A stretch of DNA of 64,000 nt from CAZMMV01 sp964567475 (GCA_964567475.1 CAZMMV010000001.1:1-64000), one strand, 5' to 3'. Shown: positions 52,130 through 62,108, counted from the stretch's first letter. Notes: generated from the letters alone by a model not told the origin. A program made the numbers and translations.

Positions 52130-54056
52130 TCTTAGTATTCCTGCTGAATCTTATAGAGTAATTATATAGCCATATAGCTAATAATACGAATATAGCTATA
52201 CTCACAAGGTTACGAATCCCTTCACTTGGTATTATACCTGCTAAGAAGTTAGTTTTAATATTGACAGCTGCAAATATTCCTATAACTATACCTGTCAAAG
52301 CATCTCCTGCAACAAGACCTGAAGCTATCAACGTTCCTCTTTCAACAGCTGTATTCATATCTAATTCATTTTCTTTAAATTTATTATCTACAAGGTTCCT
52401 TACAATTCCTCCAAAAAAAATAGCACTATTTAATGATATTGGTAAATATAATCCTAATGCAACTGGTAGAATAGGAAGACTTGCAAGAGCACAAAAGGTT
52501 GCTATCATAATCCCTATTATAACCAAGGTCCATGGAAGTTGGCCTATCATTATACCCTCAACTATAAGTCTCATAAGAGTTGCTTGGGGAGCTGTAACTT
52601 CAGCTGAACCTATTCCATAGGCATTACTAAGAAGTAAGACCGTAGCACCAGCAATAATTGAAGCTACTGCTAAAGCAATAAACATTCCATGTTGAATCTT
52701 TTTAGGAGTTCCTCCTAGTATAAAAGTTGCTTTTAGGGATTGACCTACTCCTCCTGCAACTGCAACAGCTACACATACAATACCAGATGCCAAAAGGGCC
52801 ATTCTCATACCTTCAGTACCTGTTTGCCCCATTGCTCTATATACAGATGCTATAACAAGCAAAGTAGCAATTGTCATTCCTGAAACTGGATTATTGCTAG
52901 CTCCTATTACTCCAACCATTCTAGCAGAAACTACTGCAAAGAAAAATGAGAACAAGACTGCTAATGCTGCTCCTACAGGTCCTGAGTTCAAAGAAGGTAT
53001 TAGCCAAGTTAGTAAAAATCCTAATATGGCAGCTGCAAGTACCCATATAATTGGTGCATCTTGATTGATTCTATCCTCTGATTTACTTCCTTTACCAAAA
53101 CCTCCCATAGCTTGCTTAAATGATGTAATTATTGTAGGTAAAGATTTAGCAAGAGAAAAAAATCCTCCAGCTGCTACAGCACCAGCACCAATATACCTAA
53201 TATAATTTTCCCAAACTTCTTTAGCATTCATATCCACTATGAGCATATCTGATGGAAATATGGCAGTAGTTGAGAATGAACCAAAAAACTTTATCAGAGG
53301 AATTAAGCCAAGCCAAGCTATTACAGAACCTCCAAACATTAAAACAGAGGTTTTAGTTCCCACAATAAATCCGACTCCCATAAGAGAAGCCAAAGTATCC
53401 ATACCGATTACTGCTCCTTGATAAGATGTGATTGTATATGAAGAAGTCTCATTCCAAAGTCCAAGACCACCCGAAAGAAATTTATATCCAAATCCTACAC
53501 CTAAACCCTTTAGTACTGATTTAAAACCCTCTCCACCTTGACTTGAATTTACTAGTACTTCAGCCTGTGCCATGGATTCTGGATATATTAAATTACCATG
53601 TTCTTCTACTATTAAATATTTACGAACAGGAGTTACAAAATAAACTCCCATAAATCCACCTATTATAGTAACAATAGCAACAGTTAATATAGATAAATCA
53701 AAACCTATTAAGATAATCGCAGGTAAAACAAATATAATTCCTCCTGCTATTGACTCTCCTACTGCAGCCAATGATGCTACATAATTAGCTTCTAGTATAC
53801 TATTTCTTTTAAATATTGATTTTAAAAGCCCTGTGGCAAGAATTGCACCAGGTATGCCCGCTGAAATAGTAAGACCAACTTTCAGTCCAAGATAGGTATT
53901 TGCTGCAGCAAATACAGCAGCAAACAAAATACCCATTATAATAGAATATCCTGTAGCTTCAGGTACTACTTCAGTTGTGGAAACATAAGGTATATAATCT
54001 TCTCCCTTAACTCCACCATATGCAGTTCTAGATAATCTTTTTGAAGCATCAGACAT
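52122..54056 (-). CDS. OPT-family oligopeptide transporter
   Basis: A 644-aa membrane protein with about fourteen to sixteen helices and the OPT-family blocks AAANTYLGLKVGLTISAGIPGA near residue 50 and NLIYPESMAQAEVLV, with SLPILPVALGLYLPISLN in the C-terminal half. It imports small peptides driven by the proton gradient. It is downstream of a dipeptidase gene and overlaps the PqqD-like gene. Ribosome binding site AGGAGG. Confidence 0.93.
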   Translation of the reverse strand: MSDASKRLSRTAYGGVKGEDYIPYVSTTEVVPEATGYSIIMGILFAAVFAAANTYLGLKVGLTISAGIPGAILATGLLKSIFKRNSILEANYVASLAAVGESIAGGIIFVLPAIILIGFDLSILTVAIVTIIGGFMGVYFVTPVRKYLIVEEHGNLIYPESMAQAEVLVNSSQGGEGFKSVLKGLGVGFGYKFLSGGLGLWNETSSYTITSYQGAVIGMDTLASLMGVGFIVGTKTSVLMFGGSVIAWLGLIPLIKFFGSFSTTAIFPSDMLIVDMNAKEVWENYIRYIGAGAVAAGGFFSLAKSLPTIITSFKQAMGGFGKGSKSEDRINQDAPIIWVLAAAILGFLLTWLIPSLNSGPVGAALAVLFSFFFAVVSARMVGVIGASNNPVSGMTIATLLVIASVYRAMGQTGTEGMRMALLASGIVCVAVAVAGGVGQSLKATFILGGTPKKIQHGMFIALAVASIIAGATVLLLSNAYGIGSAEVTAPQATLMRLIVEGIMIGQLPWTLVIIGIMIATFCALASLPILPVALGLYLPISLNSAIFFGGIVRNLVDNKFKENELDMNTAVERGTLIASGLVAGDALTGIVIGIFAAVNIKTNFLAGIIPSEGIRNLVSIAIFVLLAIWLYNYSIRFSRNTKNE

Positions 54057-54092
54057 AATATTCCTCCTATTTATATATTTAAAAATTAATAC

Positions 54093-55529
54093 TTACTTTA
54101 AACTTTCAAGCAATGTTACAAGAAACTTCCAAACCCTTGCTGCAGATGAAATACTCATATGCTCCTTTTCAGTATGAACATCAAATAAATTTGGACCGAA
54201 ACTTATCATATCAGTATCAGGTAGGATTTCTTTTAATAATCCACACTCAAGACCCGCATGAATTGCACTAACTTCTGCTTCCTTATTAAATAATCTTTTA
54301 TAAACCTCTAAAGATTTATCCCTTATCTTTGAATCCTCCTCATATTGCCATGCTGGATAATTCCCTTCTTCTTCTATATCTGCTCCAGATCTTTTAGCGA
54401 TTATTTCAAGCACATTTAATATTTCTCTAAAAGAACTGCTTGAAGCAGATCTTACTGATGTTATTATTTCTATATAATCCTCTTTTTCTTCAATAATAGC
54501 ATTATTTAAACTTGTTTGAACAAGCCCTTTTATATCCTTTGACATATATTGAACCCCATCTGGACACATAACAATATAATCAATTAAATTTTCACTTAAA
54601 TTTTTAGTATAAAGCTTTTCTATTTTTACTTCACTTACATCTATAGTTAAACCTTCATCTTCTACTCTATATTCTTCCTTTAATTCTTCTGAAAAATCAT
54701 TTATAAGCTTCTTTAATTCTTCCTTTTTATCTGTTGCAAAACTTGCTATAGCAATATTAGTAATTGCATTATGTTTTGTTCCTCCACTAAATCTTGCAAG
54801 GGTTAAATCACTATGCCTTCTACTGATATCTAATATTCTACCCATAAGTTTAATAGCATTTGCTCTTTGTTTTATAATCTCCATACCAGAGTGTCCACCC
54901 TTAAGGCCTGATATCTTAACTTCTAAACCATTACTCTTTTTATCTTCTTTTTCAAGTTTAAATCGAGTAATCTTAGTGGCTCCACCTGCACAACTTACTA
55001 AGAATATTCCCTCTTCTTCAGAGTCTATATTTAGAAGTGTTTTTCCTGATAAATGATCATTTTTTAGAGCATGAACTCCATCCATGCCAGTTTCTTCATT
55101 TGTAGTTATAAGTATTTCTAGAGGAGGATGCTTTAAATCTTTAGAATCAAGTATTGCCAATGCAAATGCTACTGCAATCCCATCATCAGCTCCCAAGGTT
55201 GTATCATCAGCTCTTAGAAAATCTCCTTCTACTATCATTTTAATAGGATCTTTTGTAAAATCATGACTACTATCTTTCCCTTTTACACAAACCATATCCA
55301 TATGTCCTTGAATAATCACAGGATCTAAATCCTCATAAGCTTGAGTTCCAGTTTTTTTAATTATCACATTGTAGATTTCATCTTGATAAACTTCTAAATC
55401 TCTTTCTTTAGCAAAGTTTACAAGAAAATCACTTACTTGTTTTTCTTCACCAGAACATCTGGGAATTTGATTCAATTGATAAAACCAGTTAAAGACCTTT
55501 TTGGGTTCTATTTGTTTTATGTCTTTCAT
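54093..55529 (-). CDS. pepD: aminoacyl-histidine dipeptidase (PepD, M20 family)
   Basis: A 478-aa M20C metallopeptidase. Metal ligands are visible in VIIQGHMDMVCVKG (His), LGADDGIAVAFALAI (Asp), TNEETGMDGVHAL (Glu pair) and the late His in DVHTEKEHMSIS. The N-terminus PKKVFNWFYQLNQIPRCSGEEKQVSDFL is typical of PepD. It splits Xaa-His and other dipeptides in the cytoplasm, here presumably those brought in by the adjacent OPT transporter. It is the first gene of the operon. Confidence 0.93.
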   Translation of the reverse strand: MKDIKQIEPKKVFNWFYQLNQIPRCSGEEKQVSDFLVNFAKERDLEVYQDEIYNVIIKKTGTQAYEDLDPVIIQGHMDMVCVKGKDSSHDFTKDPIKMIVEGDFLRADDTTLGADDGIAVAFALAILDSKDLKHPPLEILITTNEETGMDGVHALKNDHLSGKTLLNIDSEEEGIFLVSCAGGATKITRFKLEKEDKKSNGLEVKISGLKGGHSGMEIIKQRANAIKLMGRILDISRRHSDLTLARFSGGTKHNAITNIAIASFATDKKEELKKLINDFSEELKEEYRVEDEGLTIDVSEVKIEKLYTKNLSENLIDYIVMCPDGVQYMSKDIKGLVQTSLNNAIIEEKEDYIEIITSVRSASSSSFREILNVLEIIAKRSGADIEEEGNYPAWQYEEDSKIRDKSLEVYKRLFNKEAEVSAIHAGLECGLLKEILPDTDMISFGPNLFDVHTEKEHMSISSAARVWKFLVTLLESLK

Positions 55530-55716
55530 TTTTTCCTCCTTAATATTTGTATATATCCTATATAAAGATATGAAAAGTTATAAACATCTCAATACCTTGC
55601 TTTTATCTTTGCCATAACTATTCTCTTTATACTTTTTAATGAATAATTTTAAAAAAATTTTCATATAGGCTTTTTCTCTAAATATTTTTGCAATAAAAAA
55701 AGATAAGCAAAATTGA

Positions 55717-56865
55717 TCACTTATCCTCTAATTTATCTATTACAGCTTTCATTAATCTATCTAAAGAAACTTTTCCATCAAAGTATCTTACTAAAATTAC
55801 TTCTGGACCTTTCCTACATAATAATACTTTTTGATTTCCGTCTTCTCCCCCATAACATACTAATTCATGTTTTTCTAAAATCTTATTAAGCTTGACCTTA
55901 TATTTTTTCTTATCTATAGATAATATATCTCTTTCTAAACCCTTAGCTATATAATCAAACCTTCCTAAATAATATTCTACAAACAATCGGCTACTATATC
56001 CTTCTTCACCATAATCATCATTACTTATAAATTCATCTAAATCATACTTCTTAGGCACTAGTGGACTCCAGTTTTTGTATAGATAAGAATCATACTCTAG
56101 ATTGGAATCATTATCTTCTTTTTCAATATCAATAACACTTATTATAGGTAAGTCTTTCATTCTTGCGATTTCTTCTGAATGCATTGTTCCACCTTGATAT
56201 ATTTGATATATAGAAAAGACAATAGTTAAAATGAAAGCTAAATTACTAAAAATAAAGCCAATTCTCTCCAAGAAATGATTCCCATAATGAGTTAAAAATT
56301 CGCCAGACTTTAATGTCCTCATAATCCTATAAATATGCCATTCTTGTCGTATTAATTTAACAATGGATATTAAAACAGGTACAATTGTAATCAATAATCC
56401 ACCTTTTGCTATTAATAGAAATAATCCCCCTGCTCCTTCTATATTAAAGTATGTTACAACTATTAAGGTTAAAATAGCTAGTATACCAATAATAAATTCT
56501 GAAATATTACTACAAAAATTCTTTTTCATGGCATGTTTTAATGCTAATCTTTGTTCCTCTGGTGTTTGGTATAATTCTTCTAATCCTGAGTTTTCTTTTG
56601 ATGAAAATATTAAAAAGGGCTCCCTATCTTCTACGAATTGCCAGCCCTTTTCTTTATGTTCTTTAATCTTTATATCTTTTTCATCCTTTTTAAACATATC
56701 TATTCTATAATTTAAGTACTCAGGATCACCCTCTTTAAAATAAGCAAATATAGTCCCTACTCCTTCTAGATGAAGCCCCTTTCTAGACATATCAGCAAAA
56801 TATTCTTCATAGGATTCAATATTGTATAAATCTCCGAATAAAAACCTTTTAACAAGCTTTTCCAT
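55717..56865 (-). CDS. DUF2812-domain membrane protein
   Basis: 382 aa. The N-terminal DUF2812-type soluble domain (about 5-90) includes YFADMSRKGLHLEGVGTIFAYF and KEHKEKGWQFVEDREPFLIF. Three hydrophobic segments lie at about 122-141, 148-168 and 208-226, followed by an extracytoplasmic or C-terminal region (about 230-382). Proteins with this N-terminus are usually co-transcribed with a PadR repressor; none is present next to this one. The function of the family is unknown. Confidence 0.78.
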   Translation of the reverse strand: MEKLVKRFLFGDLYNIESYEEYFADMSRKGLHLEGVGTIFAYFKEGDPEYLNYRIDMFKKDEKDIKIKEHKEKGWQFVEDREPFLIFSSKENSGLEELYQTPEEQRLALKHAMKKNFCSNISEFIIGILAILTLIVVTYFNIEGAGGLFLLIAKGGLLITIVPVLISIVKLIRQEWHIYRIMRTLKSGEFLTHYGNHFLERIGFIFSNLAFILTIVFSIYQIYQGGTMHSEEIARMKDLPIISVIDIEKEDNDSNLEYDSYLYKNWSPLVPKKYDLDEFISNDDYGEEGYSSRLFVEYYLGRFDYIAKGLERDILSIDKKKYKVKLNKILEKHELVCYGGEDGNQKVLLCRKGPEVILVRYFDGKVSLDRLMKAVIDKLEDK

Positions 56866-57190
56866 AGACCTACCCCCAGCTAATTTACTAGCAAAATTAT
56901 AATATATTTTCTAATGAATTCCGTTCATTTTGTCTATGTTCTATTGTAGCATTAGCTGTAAACAATGTAAATAGTACAATAGCTTAAGAGAGCAAATAAC
57001 TATAATATCTGCATACGCCAATTTTTCTTTACACAAACTAAAATAACTGTTAAAGCTGATATTTATTAAAATGACATGGTTAAGAGAATTAATCAGTTAT
57101 AGACTAGGCTAATTAAGCATATTAAAAGATAAAAAGATAAGGCTAATTCAGTATCAATACTGAATTAGCCTTATCTTATCTTTCTTATAT
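56866..57190. other. intergenic region upstream of the DUF2812 gene
   Basis: 325 bp without a gene. It includes the leader of the DUF2812 gene and the terminator at 57134-57177. A 9-bp word AGGCTAATT occurs at about 57107 and again in the terminator. Confidence 0.6.
57134..57177 (-). terminator. terminator of the USP / RNase-H-like operon
   Basis: A perfect 21-bp stem (57134-57154 and 57157-57177; it begins AAGATAAGGCTAATTC) with a 2-nt loop and TTTTTATC on the minus strand. Confidence 0.9.
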
Positions 57191-57580
57191 TTAATCTCTA
57201 GTTAATATTTCATCCCATTTTTCAATTTCTAAATGGTCCGCACTTACATTTTCAATTTCTATATTAGAAAATTTATCTAACCTATCTCGGATCTTGTCTG
57301 CCTTACGTAATACATCTCGTTTATTTGTCATAGATACGCCATTTAAAAGTTCATATAGTCCTCCATCATTAATTACAAGTACAATTTCTTCATTTATATT
57401 ATTGTCTAGTATATCCAAAATCTTTTCTATTGAAACTAAACCACAAAAAACTGGTTTGCAATAGTCTGCAAAAACTGATTTCTTTTCTGTTAATTCCCCA
57501 TCCTTATATATTACATATCTAATTTCTATATCTTCACCTTCGTAATAAGATGGAATACATGTTAAATAAGCTTTAATCAT
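57191..57580 (-). CDS. hypothetical protein, RNase-H-like fold suspected
   Basis: 129 aa, start ATG 57580 with GGAGGTG 6 nt upstream. The predicted order of strands and helices (KAYLTCI strand, IEIRYVIYKDGELTEKKSV hairpin, VSIEKILDILD helix, EEIVLVINDGGLYELLNG strand-turn, RDVLRKADKIRDRLDKF helix, NIEIENVSA strand, C-terminal helix) resembles the RNase H fold. The NDGGLYELLNG segment sits where RNase H has its third acidic residue, but the first Asp and Glu of the active site are not evident. Possibly a non-catalytic relative. It follows a universal-stress-like gene by 44 nt in one operon. No firm family assignment. Confidence 0.55.
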   Translation of the reverse strand: MIKAYLTCIPSYYEGEDIEIRYVIYKDGELTEKKSVFADYCKPVFCGLVSIEKILDILDNNINEEIVLVINDGGLYELLNGVSMTNKRDVLRKADKIRDRLDKFSNIEIENVSADHLEIEKWDEILTRD

Positions 57581-57624
57581 TATTGTCACCTCCATATTTT
57601 TATCTATAATATACTATCCTTATT

Positions 57625-58005
57625 TTATAAGATTATAAATTCAATCCCCGGTAAGGACTCTTGTAATTGTAATCCAAAACCCAAGTTATAAATACTATCA
57701 TTTTCAGGCCTAGCTCCGATTACAATATGAGTAATTTCATTGTCCTTAGCAAAGTCTACTATAGTTTCCATAACATCTTTTGATCTAAGTACTGTTAAAT
57801 CTGCTCCTACCTTCTTTGATACATTAAATAGATATTCTAATGATTCTCCATCATTAGTATTATCCAAAAACATTCCCTTTTCATTCACTACATGGACTAC
57901 AGATAATTTATCATTCTCCAATTGAAGTAGTTTATATCCGTTTAAAATTAATCTTTCGCAGGTTTTTTGTTGAGTGACACATACCATAACATTAGTATTA
58001 TTCAT
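57625..58005 (-). CDS. universal-stress-protein-like (UspA fold) protein
   Basis: 126 aa, one UspA-like alpha/beta domain: VMVCVTQQKTCERLI start, HVVNEKG after strand 2, a central region with GADLTVLRSKDVMETIVDFAKDN and ITHIVIGARPENDS as the nucleotide-binding-type loop. The canonical ATP-binding G-2x-G-9x-G(S/T) is incomplete, so it may not bind ATP. It is similar to the USP domain found in KdpD sensors. Strong ribosome binding site (AAAGGAGG). Likely first gene of a two-gene unit. Confidence 0.75.
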   Translation of the reverse strand: MNNTNVMVCVTQQKTCERLILNGYKLLQLENDKLSVVHVVNEKGMFLDNTNDGESLEYLFNVSKKVGADLTVLRSKDVMETIVDFAKDNEITHIVIGARPENDSIYNLGFGLQLQESLPGIEFIIL

Positions 58006-58113
58006 ATTAAAACCTCCTTTAAAAGAACACTCTCTATTATATCATAACATGAAAAAAATTATTTACTATTAAATACATTATATTTACTTATCCTATTCTT
58101 ATGTTAGAAATAA

Positions 58114-58141
58114 AAACTGTAGATAAAAATATCTACAGTTT
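58114..58141 (-). terminator. terminator of the germination receptor operon
   Basis: A 12-bp stem AAACTGTAGATA/TATCTACAGTTT with a 4-nt loop, followed by TTTATTT on the minus strand. Confidence 0.85.
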
Positions 58142-58145
58142 AATA

Positions 58146-59237
58146 TCATTCTATTAATTTATCAATCCTATATTTCTTTATCTTACCAAATATGAGAATA
58201 AAAATAGGAAATATTACTTGAAAAGGTAAAGCATAATATTTGTAAATATGAACCCACTCAATCATATGCATAGTATTCTGATATAAAATAAATGAAAGAG
58301 ACATCATAAATAAACCTAAGGGTGCAGAAACCCATTTATAATCTCCAAATTTAAACATCCTAGCGAATCCAATAGAAGAAGCCAATAAACAAACAGATAC
58401 TTTTATAAATCCAGCTACCATTATTACTGTAGCTATTATAATTTCAAGCCCCCTTACAAAATTACCTATATCTATTAAAGAAACTGCAACATAAGAAGGA
58501 AATATAATTGATGCTAAGCTAGGAAAACCCATTACTAAAATATTTCTTAGAGTGATAGCTAAAATAACTATACTTCCCAATAATATTCCCTTTATATAAA
58601 TCTTAATATTCTTATCCTTTTCTTTTACAGTATTTAAAAAACTTAAAAAGATAACTGTTTCTCCAAATGGAAAACTAAATTTAGAAAAACTTCCCTTTAT
58701 AACTGGACGCCAACCATTTTCTAATATTGGCAATATATTGCTTATATCTGCCTTTGGAATAATCATAATCATTGTAATCCCTATTATAATAATTAATAAG
58801 GGCAATACAAACTTGTTGACCCTGGCTATATTTTCTAATCCTGTTTTAAGAATATAAATAGCTAATAAACCTATAAAAATAGTACTAAAATACTGTGGCG
58901 TCTCCGCGAAGGAAGATATTTGAATGAATTCTGTCATATTTCTAATACACATGGCTCCTAAATGTAAAAAATAAAAGATATACAAGATCCCAATTATTTT
59001 ACCTATTGCTTTACCAAATATATATTCTAGTATTTGAAATATATCTCTACCTGGATAGATATTTAATATTGTTCCATAAATTATAGCCATAAAAATCCCC
59101 AGTCCTAGAGCTATTAAAATAGAAATCCAAGTATCCTGATAACTTTCAGAATAGGAAACCAATGCTAAGGTAGTTCCCATAATAAAAGTTATTATCAACA
59201 AATAGGCTTGGGACTGTGAAATTTGTTCTTTCCTCAT
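58146..59237 (-). CDS. GerAB/GerKB-type germinant receptor permease subunit
   Basis: A 363-aa membrane protein with ten helices of the APC-like endospore germination permease family (start ISQSQAYLLIITFIMGTTLA; PGRDIFQILEYIFGK). It binds the nutrient germinant in the spore inner membrane together with the A and C subunits. Ribosome binding site AGGAGG. It is the last gene of a four-gene operon in order A, C, small, B. Confidence 0.92.
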   Translation of the reverse strand: MRKEQISQSQAYLLIITFIMGTTLALVSYSESYQDTWISILIALGLGIFMAIIYGTILNIYPGRDIFQILEYIFGKAIGKIIGILYIFYFLHLGAMCIRNMTEFIQISSFAETPQYFSTIFIGLLAIYILKTGLENIARVNKFVLPLLIIIIGITMIMIIPKADISNILPILENGWRPVIKGSFSKFSFPFGETVIFLSFLNTVKEKDKNIKIYIKGILLGSIVILAITLRNILVMGFPSLASIIFPSYVAVSLIDIGNFVRGLEIIIATVIMVAGFIKVSVCLLASSIGFARMFKFGDYKWVSAPLGLFMMSLSFILYQNTMHMIEWVHIYKYYALPFQVIFPIFILIFGKIKKYRIDKLIE

Positions 59238-59251
59238 AGAAGATTTCCTCC

Positions 59252-59464
59252 TTAACCTATAAAAAGTTTTACTATATGTTCAATAAAATTAGAAGGACTT
59301 GCAACTTTGAAACCCAACCCTACTAAAATAACTATAAAAAATGATATACATATAACAATTAAATTAAATTTAAATAATATATCATAGTTGTTTTCTCTTA
59401 TGGGAAGTAAATCAAAAAATATAATATATAGATAAATAAGTGAATATATAGCGATCATAATCAT
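59252..59464 (-). CDS. small two-helix membrane protein in germination operon (D-subunit candidate)
   Basis: 70 aa with two hydrophobic helices (about 3-18 and 33-50) and a short amphipathic end. It sits between the C- and B-subunit genes, 14 nt from one and 2 nt from the other, so it is part of the operon. Small two-helix D subunits that modulate germinant receptor response are known in Bacillus ger operons; this is the matching position and topology. Sequence alone gives no further identity. Confidence 0.65.
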   Translation of the reverse strand: MIMIAIYSLIYLYIIFFDLLPIRENNYDILFKFNLIVICISFFIVILVGLGFKVASPSNFIEHIVKLFIG

Positions 59465-59466
59465 AT

Positions 59467-60621
59467 TTAATCAACTACCTTTATGGGCTTTGAAGAATCT
59501 CCACTATTTCTTATTTCTATATCACAATTTACATTTATATCTGTATCCATAAAAATAGAATCCCAATCATCTTCTATATTCCTCCAAAGCTTATTATTTC
59601 TTTGTCTTATAATATTTCCAAAGCCAAATATATCAAATCCAAATTCCTTCCGAACATCTTTTATATGATCTTTTATCTCCTTTTCTAAGGATTTCTCAGC
59701 TAATTCCTTAAGTTTTTTCCTACCCTCCGGAGATATATAATCAGTCATAGTAGTTAGTTCCCATATAGCCGTGTCAGTTTTAATAGATATATCAAATCCA
59801 ATAGTTTCATATCCATATATAGGCTTGATTTTTGTATCACTATCAAGTATCTGCAAAATTATTACGTCTTGTGGATTCTCTATACCAGTCTTTATATTCA
59901 AAACCCCTGCCTTTACCATATCTTTTATAAATAAATATGCTAGCATATCTTTGTCGTCTAAAAAACCTACAAGTCTTCCCTGACTAAAAACACCACCTCC
60001 TGATAATAAATTAGTGATTTTTCCATCATTGTCGTATGCTTTTATAGTTGGCAATACAATATGAATCTTTGGTATTGCAAGGTCATTAATTATTTCATGA
60101 ACCTTCAATAAAGGCACTTTAACCAGATATTTAGTTTCATTTACCATAATTGACAATTCATAAGATTTAACATCAGTTGATAAGCCTTCTCTTGTAAGTA
60201 CTTCCTTTGCAGATTTACCTTGTGCAATATATACATTTGTGCCTAACCTTGCTTCTCCACTTCTTGAAAATAAATCTAAAAAGGGCATAATCCCTTCCCT
60301 GGCAACTTCCTCACCAATTATAATACTTGTTGTATGGCCCCAATAAGGTTGTTTTGCAGAAACCCTTATCATTTTAGTAACAGCATCAGCAATAGACTCT
60401 CCCTTAGTTTCTAATATAACTGATTCAAAACCTTCTCCTCTTTGATTTTCCTTTATACTTACAAATTCTGTTGCTACATTATATTCTTCCCTATCTGCTA
60501 CCTTGTCTATAGCTATGCCAGCTATTATATATATAGAGTCTATCTCCCTATAATTCCAACATCCTGTAAAAAGAAAGCAAGAAAGCAATATAAAAATTGC
60601 AAATATATATCTATTCATCAT
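59467..60621 (-). CDS. GerAC/GerKC-type germination lipoprotein subunit
   Basis: A 384-aa lipoprotein. The signal peptide ends in lipobox FTGC (CWNYREIDSIYIIAGIAIDK is the typical GerAC start), followed by an N-terminal domain (about 20-190) and a C-terminal GerAC domain ending in ELAEKSLEKEIKDHIKD. It anchors on the outer face of the spore inner membrane as part of the nutrient receptor. ATG follows GGAGG. Confidence 0.92.
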   Translation of the reverse strand: MMNRYIFAIFILLSCFLFTGCWNYREIDSIYIIAGIAIDKVADREEYNVATEFVSIKENQRGEGFESVILETKGESIADAVTKMIRVSAKQPYWGHTTSIIIGEEVAREGIMPFLDLFSRSGEARLGTNVYIAQGKSAKEVLTREGLSTDVKSYELSIMVNETKYLVKVPLLKVHEIINDLAIPKIHIVLPTIKAYDNDGKITNLLSGGGVFSQGRLVGFLDDKDMLAYLFIKDMVKAGVLNIKTGIENPQDVIILQILDSDTKIKPIYGYETIGFDISIKTDTAIWELTTMTDYISPEGRKKLKELAEKSLEKEIKDHIKDVRKEFGFDIFGFGNIIRQRNNKLWRNIEDDWDSIFMDTDINVNCDIEIRNSGDSSKPIKVVD

Positions 60622-60633
60622 GTTTCCCTCCTA

Positions 60634-62097
60634 TTAACCCCTTTTAGAATCTTTACTCATGAATTTAGGTCTATATCTCATATACCAAGCTGGGGTTCTA
60701 ACTATAGTATCCTTGATGGACTGCATACGAAGTGAAGTTAAATTTCCCATAAAAGGTATACCACAAGATCTTAAGGAAAATAAGTGAATAAGCAGAGCTA
60801 ATATGCCAAATATATATCCATATATCCCCATAACTGAAGTTAACAATAAAAGAACTATCCTAAGCAAGGTAAGTACCCCTGTAATATTTGGCAACATAAG
60901 CCCAGTAATAGATGCAATACCAACTATTATAATCATAGGTGCAGAAACTAACCGTGCATCTACAGCTGCTGTACCTAGTACTAAAACTCCCACTATACTT
61001 ATGGCCTGGCCTACTGTTCCAGGTGCCCTAGTCCCAGCTTCTCGTAAAACCTCAAAAACAAATAATAAAATTAAAAGTTCTACAATACTGGGAAATGGTA
61101 CTCCTACCCTTGAGGCGTAAATAGTTATTAGAAGTGGAGTCTGAAGTGTTCCCTGATGAAATGCTACCAGGGCTAAATACAGGGCAGGTATGCTAATACT
61201 TGCAATGAACCCATATATTCTAAGCATTCTTGCTATACTTGCATAATAATAATTCACATAATAGTCATCATCTGCAATAAAATTTTCAATAAACAAAGTA
61301 GGTGCTGTCATAACTGAAGGACTACCATCAACAAATACAGCAACACGCCCTTCAAGAATCTTTCCTGACACCACATCTGGTTTTTCTGTAATATTACTAG
61401 TTTCAAATATTGAAAAAGGATTATCATCTATAAATTCTTGAATATATTTTATATCCAGTATACTATCTATATAAATATTATCTATTTTATCAATTACCCT
61501 ATTTAATATCTCCTCATGTACCAAACCATCTATATAGGATACACATACCTTAGTTCTTGTTCTTTCCCCTACAGTAATATAATGAAATTTTAAATCCTTA
61601 GTACGGATTTTTCTCCTCAACATACTTAGATTAGTAGATAAAGATTCTGTAAAACCTTCCTTAGGACCACGAAGGACCCTCTCACTATTTGGTTCTTCTA
61701 TAGCCCTAGTTTTCCAACCCTTGCTAGATACAATAATAACCTGGGAATAACCTTCTAGAATTAGAATCGTATCTCCAGAAACAATTGAATCTACAATATC
61801 ATCCATAAAGTTAGATTTTTTTAATGTACTGGATATTATTATATGAGAAGAAAGATATTCAATATAATCTGTATCATCTAATAATGTCTTGCTTTCTAAA
61901 ATTGGCCTTAGGATATATTCATTTATAATACTTGGGTCTACCATGTCCTCCACAAATAAAAGACAACCCTTTAAGCCATTATATTGATTCTGGAATCTTC
62001 TAAGATTTATACTAGGATCATTATTAAATATTTCTTGTAAGATTTTTATATTATCGTCTAAAGAAGTTGTTAATGAATACTTATTTGAGTTTTCCAA
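60634..62097 (-). CDS. GerAA/GerKA-type germinant receptor subunit
   Basis: About 487 aa. N-terminal soluble domain (about 1-240, with EGRVAVFVDGSP at its end near 258-269) and a C-terminal membrane domain of about five helices (SIPALYLALVAF, GVPFPSIVELLILLFVFEVLREAG, GQAISIVGVLVLG). It forms the oligomeric channel of the nutrient receptor. The start is put at TTG (62095-62097), 9 nt from AAAGG; the ATG three codons earlier abuts the ribosome binding site. It is the first gene of the operon, with a sigma-G-like promoter upstream. Confidence 0.92.
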   Translation of the reverse strand: MENSNKYSLTTSLDDNIKILQEIFNNDPSINLRRFQNQYNGLKGCLLFVEDMVDPSIINEYILRPILESKTLLDDTDYIEYLSSHIIISSTLKKSNFMDDIVDSIVSGDTILILEGYSQVIIVSSKGWKTRAIEEPNSERVLRGPKEGFTESLSTNLSMLRRKIRTKDLKFHYITVGERTRTKVCVSYIDGLVHEEILNRVIDKIDNIYIDSILDIKYIQEFIDDNPFSIFETSNITEKPDVVSGKILEGRVAVFVDGSPSVMTAPTLFIENFIADDDYYVNYYYASIARMLRIYGFIASISIPALYLALVAFHQGTLQTPLLITIYASRVGVPFPSIVELLILLFVFEVLREAGTRAPGTVGQAISIVGVLVLGTAAVDARLVSAPMIIIVGIASITGLMLPNITGVLTLLRIVLLLLTSVMGIYGYIFGILALLIHLFSLRSCGIPFMGNLTSLRMQSIKDTIVRTPAWYMRYRPKFMSKDSKRG

Positions 62098-62108
62098 GAA
62101 AATCATCC

